Below, piece by piece: positions 47,080 through 54,836 of a stretch of 64,000 bases of DNA. Numbering within the stretch: position 1 is the first letter of the stretch; the number at the start of each line of letters is the position of its first letter. Source of the stretch: Candidatus Nitrospira kreftii (lineage in GTDB: Bacteria; Nitrospirota; Nitrospiria; Nitrospirales; Nitrospiraceae); assembly GCA_014058405.1 (NCBI GenBank), contig CP047423.1, forward strand, positions 3,828,501 through 3,892,500. The letters run 5' to 3'. The position numbers and the translations under genes are program-made. The notes under the pieces are model-generated. The model was not told the DNA's origin, did not search any database, and was given only the letters and a program-made list of their open reading frames with translations.

Positions 47080-47831
47080 TAGACCTCCCTCATCACCAAT
47101 CGGTGAAATTGTTCAAGATGTTCGGAACTGCTCAGTCGATGGTCGCCCGGAATCAATCTGAGATCAAGTGGAAAACTGGGGTCGCGACAAAGCAGTTCTT
47201 CAGCGAACCACCGGCTTCCATCAGGGGAAATGACCACATCTTGCCCCCCGTGGAGAATGGTCGTCTGTATCGGACGCAGATGATCGAAGGTCTTTGCCCA
47301 ATACTGCTCGCTTTCTTCCACCCATTTCCATGACAACAGCCAATCTTTGTGCAGCGGGTCATCATCCCAGGGCATCCACCCAGCAATATGCCAGTCATGA
47401 AGACGATCTTTGGAGATAGTCTTGGCCCGCTCCCCCATCATGTTGAACGCCGGGGCGAACAGGATCAGTTCTTCCACGATCGCGAATTCCTGCGCGACCA
47501 GCCAGGCGATCCAACTGCCGAGCGAATTACCCACGATCGTGACGGGTGGCCCAGCTTCCATCGACTTCAACGCTGTCCTGGCATCGGCAATCCAATCCGA
47601 GAGGGTGTAGTCTGTGAACTGACCTTCGGAATCGCCGAACCCGCGCACATCGTAACAGCAGAACCCCCATCCCTTCTCCTGGCACCATTGGGCCAGCGCC
47701 TTGCTCTTGTTGCCCCAGCGTTTGGATAAGAATCCTGTGATGAAAAGGATCTGGCGATCTATCCCATCGGCACGATCACCCTTGATGCGTTTGCCGTCTG
47801 CGCCTCTGAGCTCGAAGAGCTGTATGGTCAT
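47079..47831 (-). CDS. Alpha/beta-hydrolase
   Basis: 250 residues. Nucleophile elbow GNSLGS, oxyanion region ITGFLSKRWGNKS, acidic residue in GGQDVVISPDG and catalytic His in PGDHRLSSSEHL. Substrate unknown. Overlaps the upstream esterase-like gene by ATGA and the downstream 55-aa gene by TAATG, so the three form one coupled unit. Confidence 0.85.
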   Translation of the reverse strand: MTIQLFELRGADGKRIKGDRADGIDRQILFITGFLSKRWGNKSKALAQWCQEKGWGFCCYDVRGFGDSEGQFTDYTLSDWIADARTALKSMEAGPPVTIVGNSLGSWIAWLVAQEFAIVEELILFAPAFNMMGERAKTISKDRLHDWHIAGWMPWDDDPLHKDWLLSWKWVEESEQYWAKTFDHLRPIQTTILHGGQDVVISPDGSRWFAEELLCRDPSFPLDLRLIPGDHRLSSSEHLEQFHRLVMREV

Positions 47832-48544
47832 GCCGAGAGTCTCTTTGTGATGAAAAACCCCAGTCGTCGCAAGACCGGTTCAGGAATCTCATGCCCCCCT
47901 CGGAAGCTGTGCCAGTCGACTGCGAGGCCGGCCTGATTCAACGCATCGCGAAGGCGCTCCGCGCCAATATGCGGAAGGATATCGTCCTGCGCGCCATGAC
48001 TCTGGAAGACCGACATCCCTTTACGTTTGAGCATCGGTGGATCCCAGACCGATTGAGCCAAGAGGTTCCCGGAAAGTTGCACGAGACCGACAAACGGATA
48101 GTCGGTATGCAAGACGGCGTCACAAGTGAGCATGGCCCCTTGTGAGAACCCACCAATGACTGTCCTCTTGTAGTCGATCGGGAGCTGCCTCGGAAGTTCC
48201 TTGAGAAAGGTCAGGAATCGTTCTCGTGCCAGGGCTAGGCCGTGTGGAATTTCCACAGATAGATCACGAACGCGGCCTGCGGCGCGATCTTCCTGGATAC
48301 GCGCGAAGTCGATAATCCACCAGGCACGCGCATCTCCGAAACCCATATTCAGCGAAAGGGGCGCTTCAGGGAAAAGCCATCGAGTTCCCCTTGGAGCCTC
48401 GATTACGTCGGCCAGCGGGACCAGATCGTCACCCGGCGCGCCGAATCCATGCAGGAGCAGGACGACGGGACCATCACCACCTCCATGGCCGTCGGAGCCA
48501 CCGACTAACCGTACCTTTAGCCCGCCGAGTAAGACCTCTCGCAT
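47828..48544 (-). CDS. Phospholipase/carboxylesterase-family hydrolase
   Basis: 238 residues from ATG 48544 (a GTG at 48574 is possible). LLLHGFGAPGDDLVPL oxyanion loop, GFSQGAML nucleophile elbow, Asp in HGAQDDILP and His in GGHEIPEPV give a complete triad of the acyl-protein thioesterase/carboxylesterase group. First gene of the three-gene hydrolase operon. Confidence 0.85.
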   Translation of the reverse strand: MREVLLGGLKVRLVGGSDGHGGGDGPVVLLLHGFGAPGDDLVPLADVIEAPRGTRWLFPEAPLSLNMGFGDARAWWIIDFARIQEDRAAGRVRDLSVEIPHGLALARERFLTFLKELPRQLPIDYKRTVIGGFSQGAMLTCDAVLHTDYPFVGLVQLSGNLLAQSVWDPPMLKRKGMSVFQSHGAQDDILPHIGAERLRDALNQAGLAVDWHSFRGGHEIPEPVLRRLGFFITKRLSA

Positions 48545-48657
48545 ATCCTGTTCTTCTACTGAGATCCCGATCACTCAAGAATCGTGTTGGGGACCAGACG
48601 CCGACACTCTACAACAGAAGCCTGTGAGAGTGAAGCGGACGATGCTCACGCTCGTCT

Positions 48658-50133
48658 TTACGATGAGCAGCTGACAGAGAGATGTTTGCCCCAATTCGGT
48701 GGAGGAAGAGCATAGGACTCCATGCCCGGCTGGTCGGTGAAGGGGTCGTGGAGAAGGGTGAAGAGGCGATCGATCTCAGAGAAGTCTTTGAGCTGCGCTT
48801 TCTCAATCGCTGTTTGAGCAAGGTAGTTGCGCAGCACGTATTTTGGATTCACCCGATTCATGCGGTCACAGCGTTCGTCGTCACGGCTGCGTTCGTTCCG
48901 CAGTCGATCCCGATACTGCGCAGCCCACCCATCGAAGCGGTCAGGATTGAGAAAGTGTTCACGCAGTTTGTGGTTCGGCGTTCCCTCGACCGTCGAAAAC
49001 GTGCCAAGTTCCCGGAACACGATCGTGTAATCGGCGTGGCTGCCCTGCAGAAGACCCAGGAAGTCGCGCATGAGTTCATCATCCTCTGGTTTCTCCTCCG
49101 CGAACCCCAATTTTTCCCTCATGCGCTGGAGATACTCCCGTTCAAACCGTCGAGTATACGCATCAAGTCCCGCCTTCAGCGCGTCTTTTTCCGCCAAGGG
49201 TAACAGGGCTTGAGCCAAACAGCTGACATTCCATAGCCCGATGTAGGGCTGTTGGTTGAAGGCATAGCGGCCGTTGTGGTCCGAGTGGTTGCAGATGAAG
49301 CCCGCGTCATAGTCGTCCATAAATCCGTAGGGCCCATAGTCGAGCGTGAGACCAAGGATCGACATATTGTCTGTGTTCATGACCCCGTGAGCCCAGCCGA
49401 CAGCCTGCCACTGAGCAATCAACGTGGCGGTCCGTTCCACAACTTCGCTGAAGAAGCGTACGTACCTGTCGCTAACCTCGCGCAAATGGGGGAAATGTTG
49501 CTCGATCACATAGTCGGCCAGCGTTTTGAGATGCTCATGCTGCTTTCGATAATAAAAGACTTCGAACGTGCCGAAGCGGACATGTGAGGGTGCCATGCGG
49601 ACCAGCATCGCGCCGGTTTCGGTCTGTTCACGATACACTTTGTCGTCGCTCCCGACCAGACAGAGTGCCTGTGTGGTTGGAATCCCAAGGCCCTGCATCG
49701 CGGCGCTGCAGAGATATTCACGGATCGTCGACCGAAGCACTGCTCGGCCGTCTCCATCACGGGAAAACGGCGTCATCCCGGCGCCCTTAAGATGGAGATC
49801 CCATCGCTCACCTCGGTCGTTCGTCGCTTCGCCGAGGAGAATCGCTCGTCCATCACCGAGCTGTGGCACATAGACTCCGAATTGATGGCCGGAATACAAC
49901 ATCGCAAGCGGCTCCATCCCAGGCGCCAGAACGCTCCCGCCGAACAACGCCGCGAATTCCGGCCGGGCACATTGCTCTGGATCAAGCGTGATCAGTTTGG
50001 CTGCTGCAGGATTCGCGTGAACCAGATGAGGCGAGGAGCTGAACGGAGTCGGGTTCAACCGTGCGTAGAAGGCTTGAGGAAGACGGGCGTAGGTATTGTC
50101 GAAGGAAAGCGTTTCCAGTGTGCGCCGAATCAT
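48658..50133 (-). CDS. selO: Protein adenylyltransferase SelO (YdiU)
   Basis: 491-residue pseudokinase-fold enzyme that AMPylates Ser/Thr/Tyr of protein substrates. Family landmarks: LYSGHQFGVYVPQLGDGRAI, LHLKGAGMTPFSRDGDGRAV, SDDKVYREQTETGAMLVR, GWAHGVMNTDNMSILGLT and DYGPYGFMDDYD. The C-terminal Cys near the end (SVSCSS) sits where eukaryotic SelO has selenocysteine. Follows the DUF2294 gene by 15 nt. Confidence 0.95.
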   Translation of the reverse strand: MIRRTLETLSFDNTYARLPQAFYARLNPTPFSSSPHLVHANPAAAKLITLDPEQCARPEFAALFGGSVLAPGMEPLAMLYSGHQFGVYVPQLGDGRAILLGEATNDRGERWDLHLKGAGMTPFSRDGDGRAVLRSTIREYLCSAAMQGLGIPTTQALCLVGSDDKVYREQTETGAMLVRMAPSHVRFGTFEVFYYRKQHEHLKTLADYVIEQHFPHLREVSDRYVRFFSEVVERTATLIAQWQAVGWAHGVMNTDNMSILGLTLDYGPYGFMDDYDAGFICNHSDHNGRYAFNQQPYIGLWNVSCLAQALLPLAEKDALKAGLDAYTRRFEREYLQRMREKLGFAEEKPEDDELMRDFLGLLQGSHADYTIVFRELGTFSTVEGTPNHKLREHFLNPDRFDGWAAQYRDRLRNERSRDDERCDRMNRVNPKYVLRNYLAQTAIEKAQLKDFSEIDRLFTLLHDPFTDQPGMESYALPPPNWGKHLSVSCSS

Positions 50134-50148
50134 AGCAATGGTTCTGTC

Positions 50149-50493
50149 TTATCGGCTGATGTTTTGAATCTCTCGATCTATGGTAAAGACAAACACGCGT
50201 TCGCCGAGTTGCACATCGATATCAGTGAACAGGCCTAGGACTTTGGCGCCGGTGATCTCGCTGACCTGCTCACAGAGCTTATCACGTCCTTGAGCGATCA
50301 AATTTTGCCGGAGCTGCTTGACCATCTCGACGCCTTCGGCGGTCTTCGCTAATTGCCGCTCGGCCGGCGTCAGCACGCCTTTGAGTCGGACGACGACGAG
50401 ATCGCGTGCGACCAGCGCACGGACTTCATCAGGACCTCGCCCCAGAAACTCCTGTTCAAACTTGATGATGGTGTTACGGATTGCGCTTTCCAT
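50149..50493 (-). CDS. DUF2294/MpsC-family protein
   Basis: 114 residues: FLGRGPDEVRALVARDLVVVRLKGVLTP at the start, ending VQLGERVFVFTIDREI, the DUF2294 pattern. In Staphylococcus aureus a member (MpsC) is encoded with MpsA (NuoL-like) and MpsB (DUF2309), the homologues of DabB and DabA. Here it is divergent from, and immediately upstream of, the nhaD-dab locus, and co-oriented with selO. Its molecular function is not established. Confidence 0.85.
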   Translation of the reverse strand: MESAIRNTIIKFEQEFLGRGPDEVRALVARDLVVVRLKGVLTPAERQLAKTAEGVEMVKQLRQNLIAQGRDKLCEQVSEITGAKVLGLFTDIDVQLGERVFVFTIDREIQNISR

Positions 50494-50903
50494 AGATCAG
50501 TTTTTTCACTCCGCTACGCTCATTTGTTCCACACAGTCATCAGTGGCGCCGGTGATCGAGATTATAGGACCGGTCAATTGAGCGAACAAGTGCAAAGCAT
50601 GATCGGCCTGATTTCACATCCATCGCGCAAATGTGAGACTTTAGGATTGCTTGGCGCGGTGAGCACGACTCATTTCCCCCGAGGCTTGACGGGAATCTGT
50701 TCACTAGATATTCATAGACCCCTTCAGATGAGATGGTGTAACGATCGTAGTCATCGAGTTCCTGTCCTCCATCAGGTGGAGACAGCTTTGAAAATCACGT
50801 TTTGGACGGTTCTCTTTCTGACGGTTGAAGAAGACTTGCCGATGGCAGTTGGTGTCGGCCATTCCATTGGCTTCTTTTTATCCGTCCATGATATGAGTGA
50901 ATT
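50494..50903. other. 410-bp divergent region between mpsC-like and nhaD sides
   Basis: No supported protein gene longer than about 40 codons; a 199-codon plus-strand frame overlaps the DUF2294 gene antisense and lacks motifs. It contains the promoter-like element at 50686 and is the natural control region for both divergent units. Confidence 0.5.
50686..50714 (+). promoter_or_regulatory. Candidate promoter for nhaD (CTTGACG...TATTCAT)
   Basis: TTGACG (50686) and TATTCA (50709) are separated by 17 nt, a good sigma-70 arrangement. Closely related elements occur before dabB1 (52686) and dabB2 (54721). Confidence 0.5.
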
Positions 50904-51032
50904 ATGGAAACCCACGATCAAAGGATTGCCGAAGATATCGATGGCGCGCTGAAACAATCTCTTGATGACTTCGCAGATCAATGCTTGGGGTCAGCCAACG
51001 ATGATGGTCCTCGAAAGGATGGTCGTGCGTGA
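50904..51032 (+). CDS. Possible 42-residue leader protein before nhaD
   Basis: Reads METHDQRIAEDIDGALKQSL, then DDFADQCLGSANDD and a basic end. Acidic and amphipathic, no family recognised. Its TGA overlaps the GTG start of nhaD as GTGA, the usual sign of coupled translation, though the upstream ribosome site is weak. It could be an adapter peptide or simply a coupling frame. Confidence 0.35.
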   Translation: METHDQRIAEDIDGALKQSLDDFADQCLGSANDDGPRKDGRA

Positions 51033-52450
51033 ACAGTTCTTCCTTCTTGCGTATCTTCCAGGTCAGCCTTGCGTCCGCGTTCGTCCTCTTCGGGTTGCCT
51101 TCTCTTACGTTCGCTGAAGCAGCATCACACGCATCGATCGACTTGACCACCTCAGCAGTGGGGTATTTTGCGCTGTGCGTCTTTGTCCTCGCCTATGCGC
51201 TGGTCATGTCGGAGGAGTTTACGCACCTCAAGAAATCCAAACCCGTTATTTTGGCTGCCGGCATCATCTGGGGCGCCATAAGCCTGGCTTCTCCCGACAG
51301 TCAGGCCGAATTCGTTGAACAAGCCTTCCGTCACAATCTGATGGAATATGCGGAACTGATGCTGTTTTTGCTGGTCGCCATGACTTACATCAACGCCCTC
51401 GATGAACGACTCGTGTTCGAAGCGATCCGCGCGTGGCTGGTTCGTAAAGGGTTCAGTTACCGGCAACTCTTCTGGATCACTGGGTGTCTGGCGTTTTGTA
51501 TTTCGCCGGTCGCTGACAATCTCACCACCGCCCTCTTGATGTGTGCCGTGGTCATGGCTGTGGGTGCTCACAGTCCGCAGTTTGTCAATTTATCGTGTGT
51601 CAATATCGTGGTGGCGGCCAATGCGGGTGGAGCGTTCAGCCCTTTCGGCGATATCACGACCCTGATGGTGTGGCAAAAGGGCATCCTTGAATTCTTTGAC
51701 TTTTTTCAGCTGTTTATCCCCTCAGCCGTGAACTTCCTTGTGCCTGCCGCGATCATGCATTATGTCATCCCTCGAAAGTCACCACCGCCGTCCTCTGAAA
51801 CGGTACACATGAAGATCGGAGCTAAACGCATTATTGGGTTGTTTTTTCTGACCATTTGCACGGCGGTCAGCTTTCACAATTTCCTGCATCTTCCTCCGGT
51901 CTTGGGGATGATGACCGGGTTTGCATATCTTGGGTTGTTCGGACATTACCTGAGCCGGAAACGCCACCATTCTTCGGTCTACAATAAAGGAGTGATCGGA
52001 GATGTTGTCCCATTTGACGTGTTTCAAAAGGTTGCCCGAGCTGAATGGGACACGCTGTTGTTTTTCTACGGCGTCGTCCTATGCGTCGGCGGGCTCGGCC
52101 ATCTCGGCTATATGGCCTTGGCCTCCCACGTGCTCTACTTACAGTGGGGTCCGACCTTCGCCAACGTGTCGATTGGAATCTTATCGGCGATCGTCGACAA
52201 CATCCCGATCATGTTCGCAGTGTTGACCATGAACCCAGACATTTCCGAAGGCCAATGGTTGCTCGTAACGATGACCGCAGGAGTCGGGGGAAGTCTCCTC
52301 TCAATTGGCTCTGCGGCTGGTGTGGCGCTGATGGGGCAGGCGAAAGGAAAATATACGTTTTTCAGTCATCTCAAATGGACTCCGGCGATTGCACTTGGGT
52401 ATGCTGCGAGTATTCTTGTGCATATGTGGATCAATGCGCGCACGTTCTGA
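51029..52450 (+). CDS. nhaD: NhaD-type Na+/H+ antiporter
   Basis: 473-residue polytopic protein of the ion-transporter superfamily. Conserved NhaD segments: FVEQAFRHNLMEYAELMLFLLVAMTYINAL, FCISPVADNLTTALLM, VVAANAGGAFSPFGDITTLMVWQ and a second hairpin SAIVDNIPIMFAVL / GGSLLSIGSAAGVALMGQA. It exports Na+ for H+; beside dab genes it may set the cation gradient that drives carbon uptake. Starts at GTG 51029. Confidence 0.93.
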   Translation: MNSSSFLRIFQVSLASAFVLFGLPSLTFAEAASHASIDLTTSAVGYFALCVFVLAYALVMSEEFTHLKKSKPVILAAGIIWGAISLASPDSQAEFVEQAFRHNLMEYAELMLFLLVAMTYINALDERLVFEAIRAWLVRKGFSYRQLFWITGCLAFCISPVADNLTTALLMCAVVMAVGAHSPQFVNLSCVNIVVAANAGGAFSPFGDITTLMVWQKGILEFFDFFQLFIPSAVNFLVPAAIMHYVIPRKSPPPSSETVHMKIGAKRIIGLFFLTICTAVSFHNFLHLPPVLGMMTGFAYLGLFGHYLSRKRHHSSVYNKGVIGDVVPFDVFQKVARAEWDTLLFFYGVVLCVGGLGHLGYMALASHVLYLQWGPTFANVSIGILSAIVDNIPIMFAVLTMNPDISEGQWLLVTMTAGVGGSLLSIGSAAGVALMGQAKGKYTFFSHLKWTPAIALGYAASILVHMWINARTF

Positions 52451-52919
52451 GCGGGAAGATTTCTGAAGAATCAGGTCTCGCTCCTCTGCCATGTACCGCC
52501 TCCTGCGCCCTGATCAGCCGCCCCTGCAGCCAGATCACACTGCTATTGCCCCAATCCTATCGCTCGTAGGCGAGTAGAGGTGAACAAGTACTCTATTTAG
52601 GTCTTTTGTCGACAACATCCCGCTCGCGCTGGGCCTTTCGGTTCCAGATGTGTAGGGATGAAAGTCCTGAGCCAGCATTTCAAGCTTGACGCTCTCCTCT
52701 ACGACATATTATTCATGGAGTCGCATTTCGATAGATGGCCAGGTTGCCCCTCCTCAAGGTTGCTTGTGGAGAGGCAGAATGCCTAACTGTTCCGTACGAG
52801 GCCGTAGGGCGACCCGCAGTTCGCAGGAGAGGCCGGTCGCAGTACAAGCCAATCGCGTGGCTCGACACCCGTTGAGACTATGTGGTTGGCTTTTATGTTT
52901 TACGCGCATTGAGGTGTCG
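52451..52919 (+). other. 469-bp leader region of dabB1
   Basis: Between nhaD and the first DabB gene. A frame opens at 52686 but its first 78 codons are Arg/Ser/Cys-rich and unlike the family, so the DabB start is placed at 52920. A 9-position hairpin (TGCCCCTCC/GGAGAGGCA, one mismatch) lies at 52745-52776. The remaining GC-rich 5' leader of about 200 nt could be structured; no known riboswitch class was recognised. Confidence 0.5.
52686..52715 (+). promoter_or_regulatory. Candidate promoter for dabB1
   Basis: TTGACG at 52686 and TATTCA at 52710 with an 18-nt spacer, both preceded/followed by the same bases (CTTGACG...TATTCAT) as the element before nhaD. Confidence 0.45.
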
Positions 52920-54620
52920 ATGTCGGCGATCGTGCTTGTCCCATTGCTCCCACTCGTGGCTGCGATGATTGTCATCGGCGGGAACGATTCGACCCGCCAT
53001 TATCGAGCCAAGATTGCCGCTTGGCCGATCGGCCTCGCATTTTGTAGTGCCCTTGTCACGCTCTATGTCGTGGCCACAGAAGGTCCGATCGCGTTTCGAT
53101 TGTACGATCCGGAACAATCCATGGTGTTCACCGTACCGATCGGCCTGTATGTGGACCGATTGAGCGCAGTCATGATGGTGTTAATCTCCGGGATCGGCAC
53201 GATCATTTACACCTACTCCATCGAGTATATGGACCAAGATTTACACCAGCGACGCTATCTTGCCCTCATTGGAGTCACTGTTTTTGTCCTGCTCTGCCTC
53301 GTATCCAGCGCGAATCTGCTGATGTTGTTCATCTTATGGCAGTTGCTCAGTTATCTGCTCTATATCCTCGTTCACAATCATGGCCACCGAGATACGCTCG
53401 AGAGTGCGTTTCGCACATTTACCCTCCTGCGGGTTGGCGATATTGCCTTCCTTGGAGGGATTGCCCTGGCCTATTCGCTCTATGGGACGCTGGAATTTCC
53501 TGATCTGTTTGCCGTCGCCGCGCAATCCACTTCGACCGTCTCTCCGTTCTCTGGTGTGGAATTTGACGGCTCCACGGCCGTTACGCTATTGCTGTTGATC
53601 GGAGGGATGAGCAAATCAGCCCAATTCCCGTTCCACGTCTGGCTTCCCCGCTATTTGTATGCTCCCACACCTGTAACCGCCCTGTTGCATGCAGGTATCA
53701 TCAATGCCGCTGGATTTCTTATCAACCGCATGGCCCCCCTTTTCGGGATGAGTTCGACTACTCTCCACGCCGCCTTCGTCATCGGAACGTTGACAGCACT
53801 TCTCGGGGCAACCATGATGCTGGTGCAAAACGACATCAAGAACATGCTTGGATTTTCCACGATCGGTCAAATGGGCTACATGGTCATGGAATGTGGCTTG
53901 GGAGCGTTTTCTCTTGCCGTGTTCCATCTGATCGCGCATGGACTCTTCAAGGCCACTGTGTTCTTGAACTGCGGGAATGTTATTCATAAAGCCAGACAGG
54001 ATCCATCGCTTCCCCATCTCGGGCATCAAACTGAGGACATACGTTATTCCCCACTCACCTGGACCACCGGGTTCATCACGACTCTGCTGATCCCTCTGCT
54101 CATTCTACTGGCGACTCACGGCGTGTTGCAGATTCCGCTGTTGGAATCCCAGGGAACCGTCATCTTTCTCTTCTTTATCTGGATTACGTCCTCGCAAGCG
54201 ATTCTCACCCTGACTCGACTGCGGGCAGTGGCGTCATGGAAGGTGTCGGCTGCGATGTTAGTCACACTTTTGTTCATCGTGTTTGTCTATCTGTTTGCCG
54301 TCGAAACCTTCACGGCATTCCTATACCCAAACCCTGAAGAAGTCGCATCGTACTTTAAGACCGCGGAGCTGCCGACCTGGCTCTTCGATCTCATGCTTGT
54401 CGTGTCGACGCAGCTGACGATTGCCGGCTGGATCTACCTCTACATGCGGGCTCATGGTCGAACAATATGGAGCCCGCCATGGATCGACGATCTCCGTATT
54501 CGCCTTTACGTTTTGGTTCTGAATCGGTTTTATGTGGATCCGGTCTTGCATCGTGCCAGTCGCGCGCTATCGTCCGCAATCCAACGCCTGGATAAGTACG
54601 CACAAGAACAGGCGCTATGA
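52920..54620 (+). CDS. dabB: DabB-type NuoL-like ion-conducting subunit (paralogue 1)
   Basis: 566 residues from ATG 52920 (TTGAGG upstream). About 13-14 helices of the Mrp/NuoL antiporter family: GLYVDRLSAVMMVLISGIGT, LILWQLLSYLLYILVHNHGH-like TM5 region, the channel Lys in GMSKSAQFPFHVWLP, TALLHAGIINAAGFLINR, and DIKNMLGFSTIGQMGYMVMECGLG. It lacks the long lateral helix of complex-I NuoL, and no other complex-I genes are here. With DabA it would couple H+ (or Na+) entry to vectorial CO2 hydration/bicarbonate accumulation. Confidence 0.88.
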   Translation: MSAIVLVPLLPLVAAMIVIGGNDSTRHYRAKIAAWPIGLAFCSALVTLYVVATEGPIAFRLYDPEQSMVFTVPIGLYVDRLSAVMMVLISGIGTIIYTYSIEYMDQDLHQRRYLALIGVTVFVLLCLVSSANLLMLFILWQLLSYLLYILVHNHGHRDTLESAFRTFTLLRVGDIAFLGGIALAYSLYGTLEFPDLFAVAAQSTSTVSPFSGVEFDGSTAVTLLLLIGGMSKSAQFPFHVWLPRYLYAPTPVTALLHAGIINAAGFLINRMAPLFGMSSTTLHAAFVIGTLTALLGATMMLVQNDIKNMLGFSTIGQMGYMVMECGLGAFSLAVFHLIAHGLFKATVFLNCGNVIHKARQDPSLPHLGHQTEDIRYSPLTWTTGFITTLLIPLLILLATHGVLQIPLLESQGTVIFLFFIWITSSQAILTLTRLRAVASWKVSAAMLVTLLFIVFVYLFAVETFTAFLYPNPEEVASYFKTAELPTWLFDLMLVVSTQLTIAGWIYLYMRAHGRTIWSPPWIDDLRIRLYVLVLNRFYVDPVLHRASRALSSAIQRLDKYAQEQAL

Positions 54621-54720
54621 TCGACATCTGTCAGGTTCTGGAGAAAGATCGCTCCACGCGCCTCGTATAGGTACCTTGTCCACGATCACATGTTGAAAGG
54701 CAACCGGTACGCAGGCCGCC

Positions 54721-54747
54721 TTGACGAGCAGGAAGACACAGTATTAA
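54721..54747 (+). promoter_or_regulatory. Candidate element upstream of dabB2 (CTTGACG...TATTAAT)
   Basis: TTGACG at 54721 and TATTAA at 54742 with a 15-nt spacer, in the 216-bp gap between the two DabB genes. The spacing is short for a sigma-70 promoter, but the sequence repeats the motif seen before nhaD and dabB1. A 7-bp hairpin (CTTGGGA/TCCCAGG) lies downstream near 54766-54790. Confidence 0.35.
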
Positions 54748-54836
54748 TGATGAGCCTGCCATTCGCCTTGGGAGACATCCAAGTCCCAGGGGTGGAATGA
54801 GAAGATGCCGGCTTTCCAAGAATCCGGAGAAATCAC

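Noticed and set aside
50353..50952. 199-codon plus-strand frame
   Set aside because: Starts antisense to the DUF2294 gene, lacks a ribosome site and any motif, and overlaps the promoter-like element.
52720..52800. Sigma-54 (-24/-12) promoter before dabB1
   Set aside because: GG and GC dinucleotides in the candidates are 9 or 13 nt apart instead of 12; none is acceptable.
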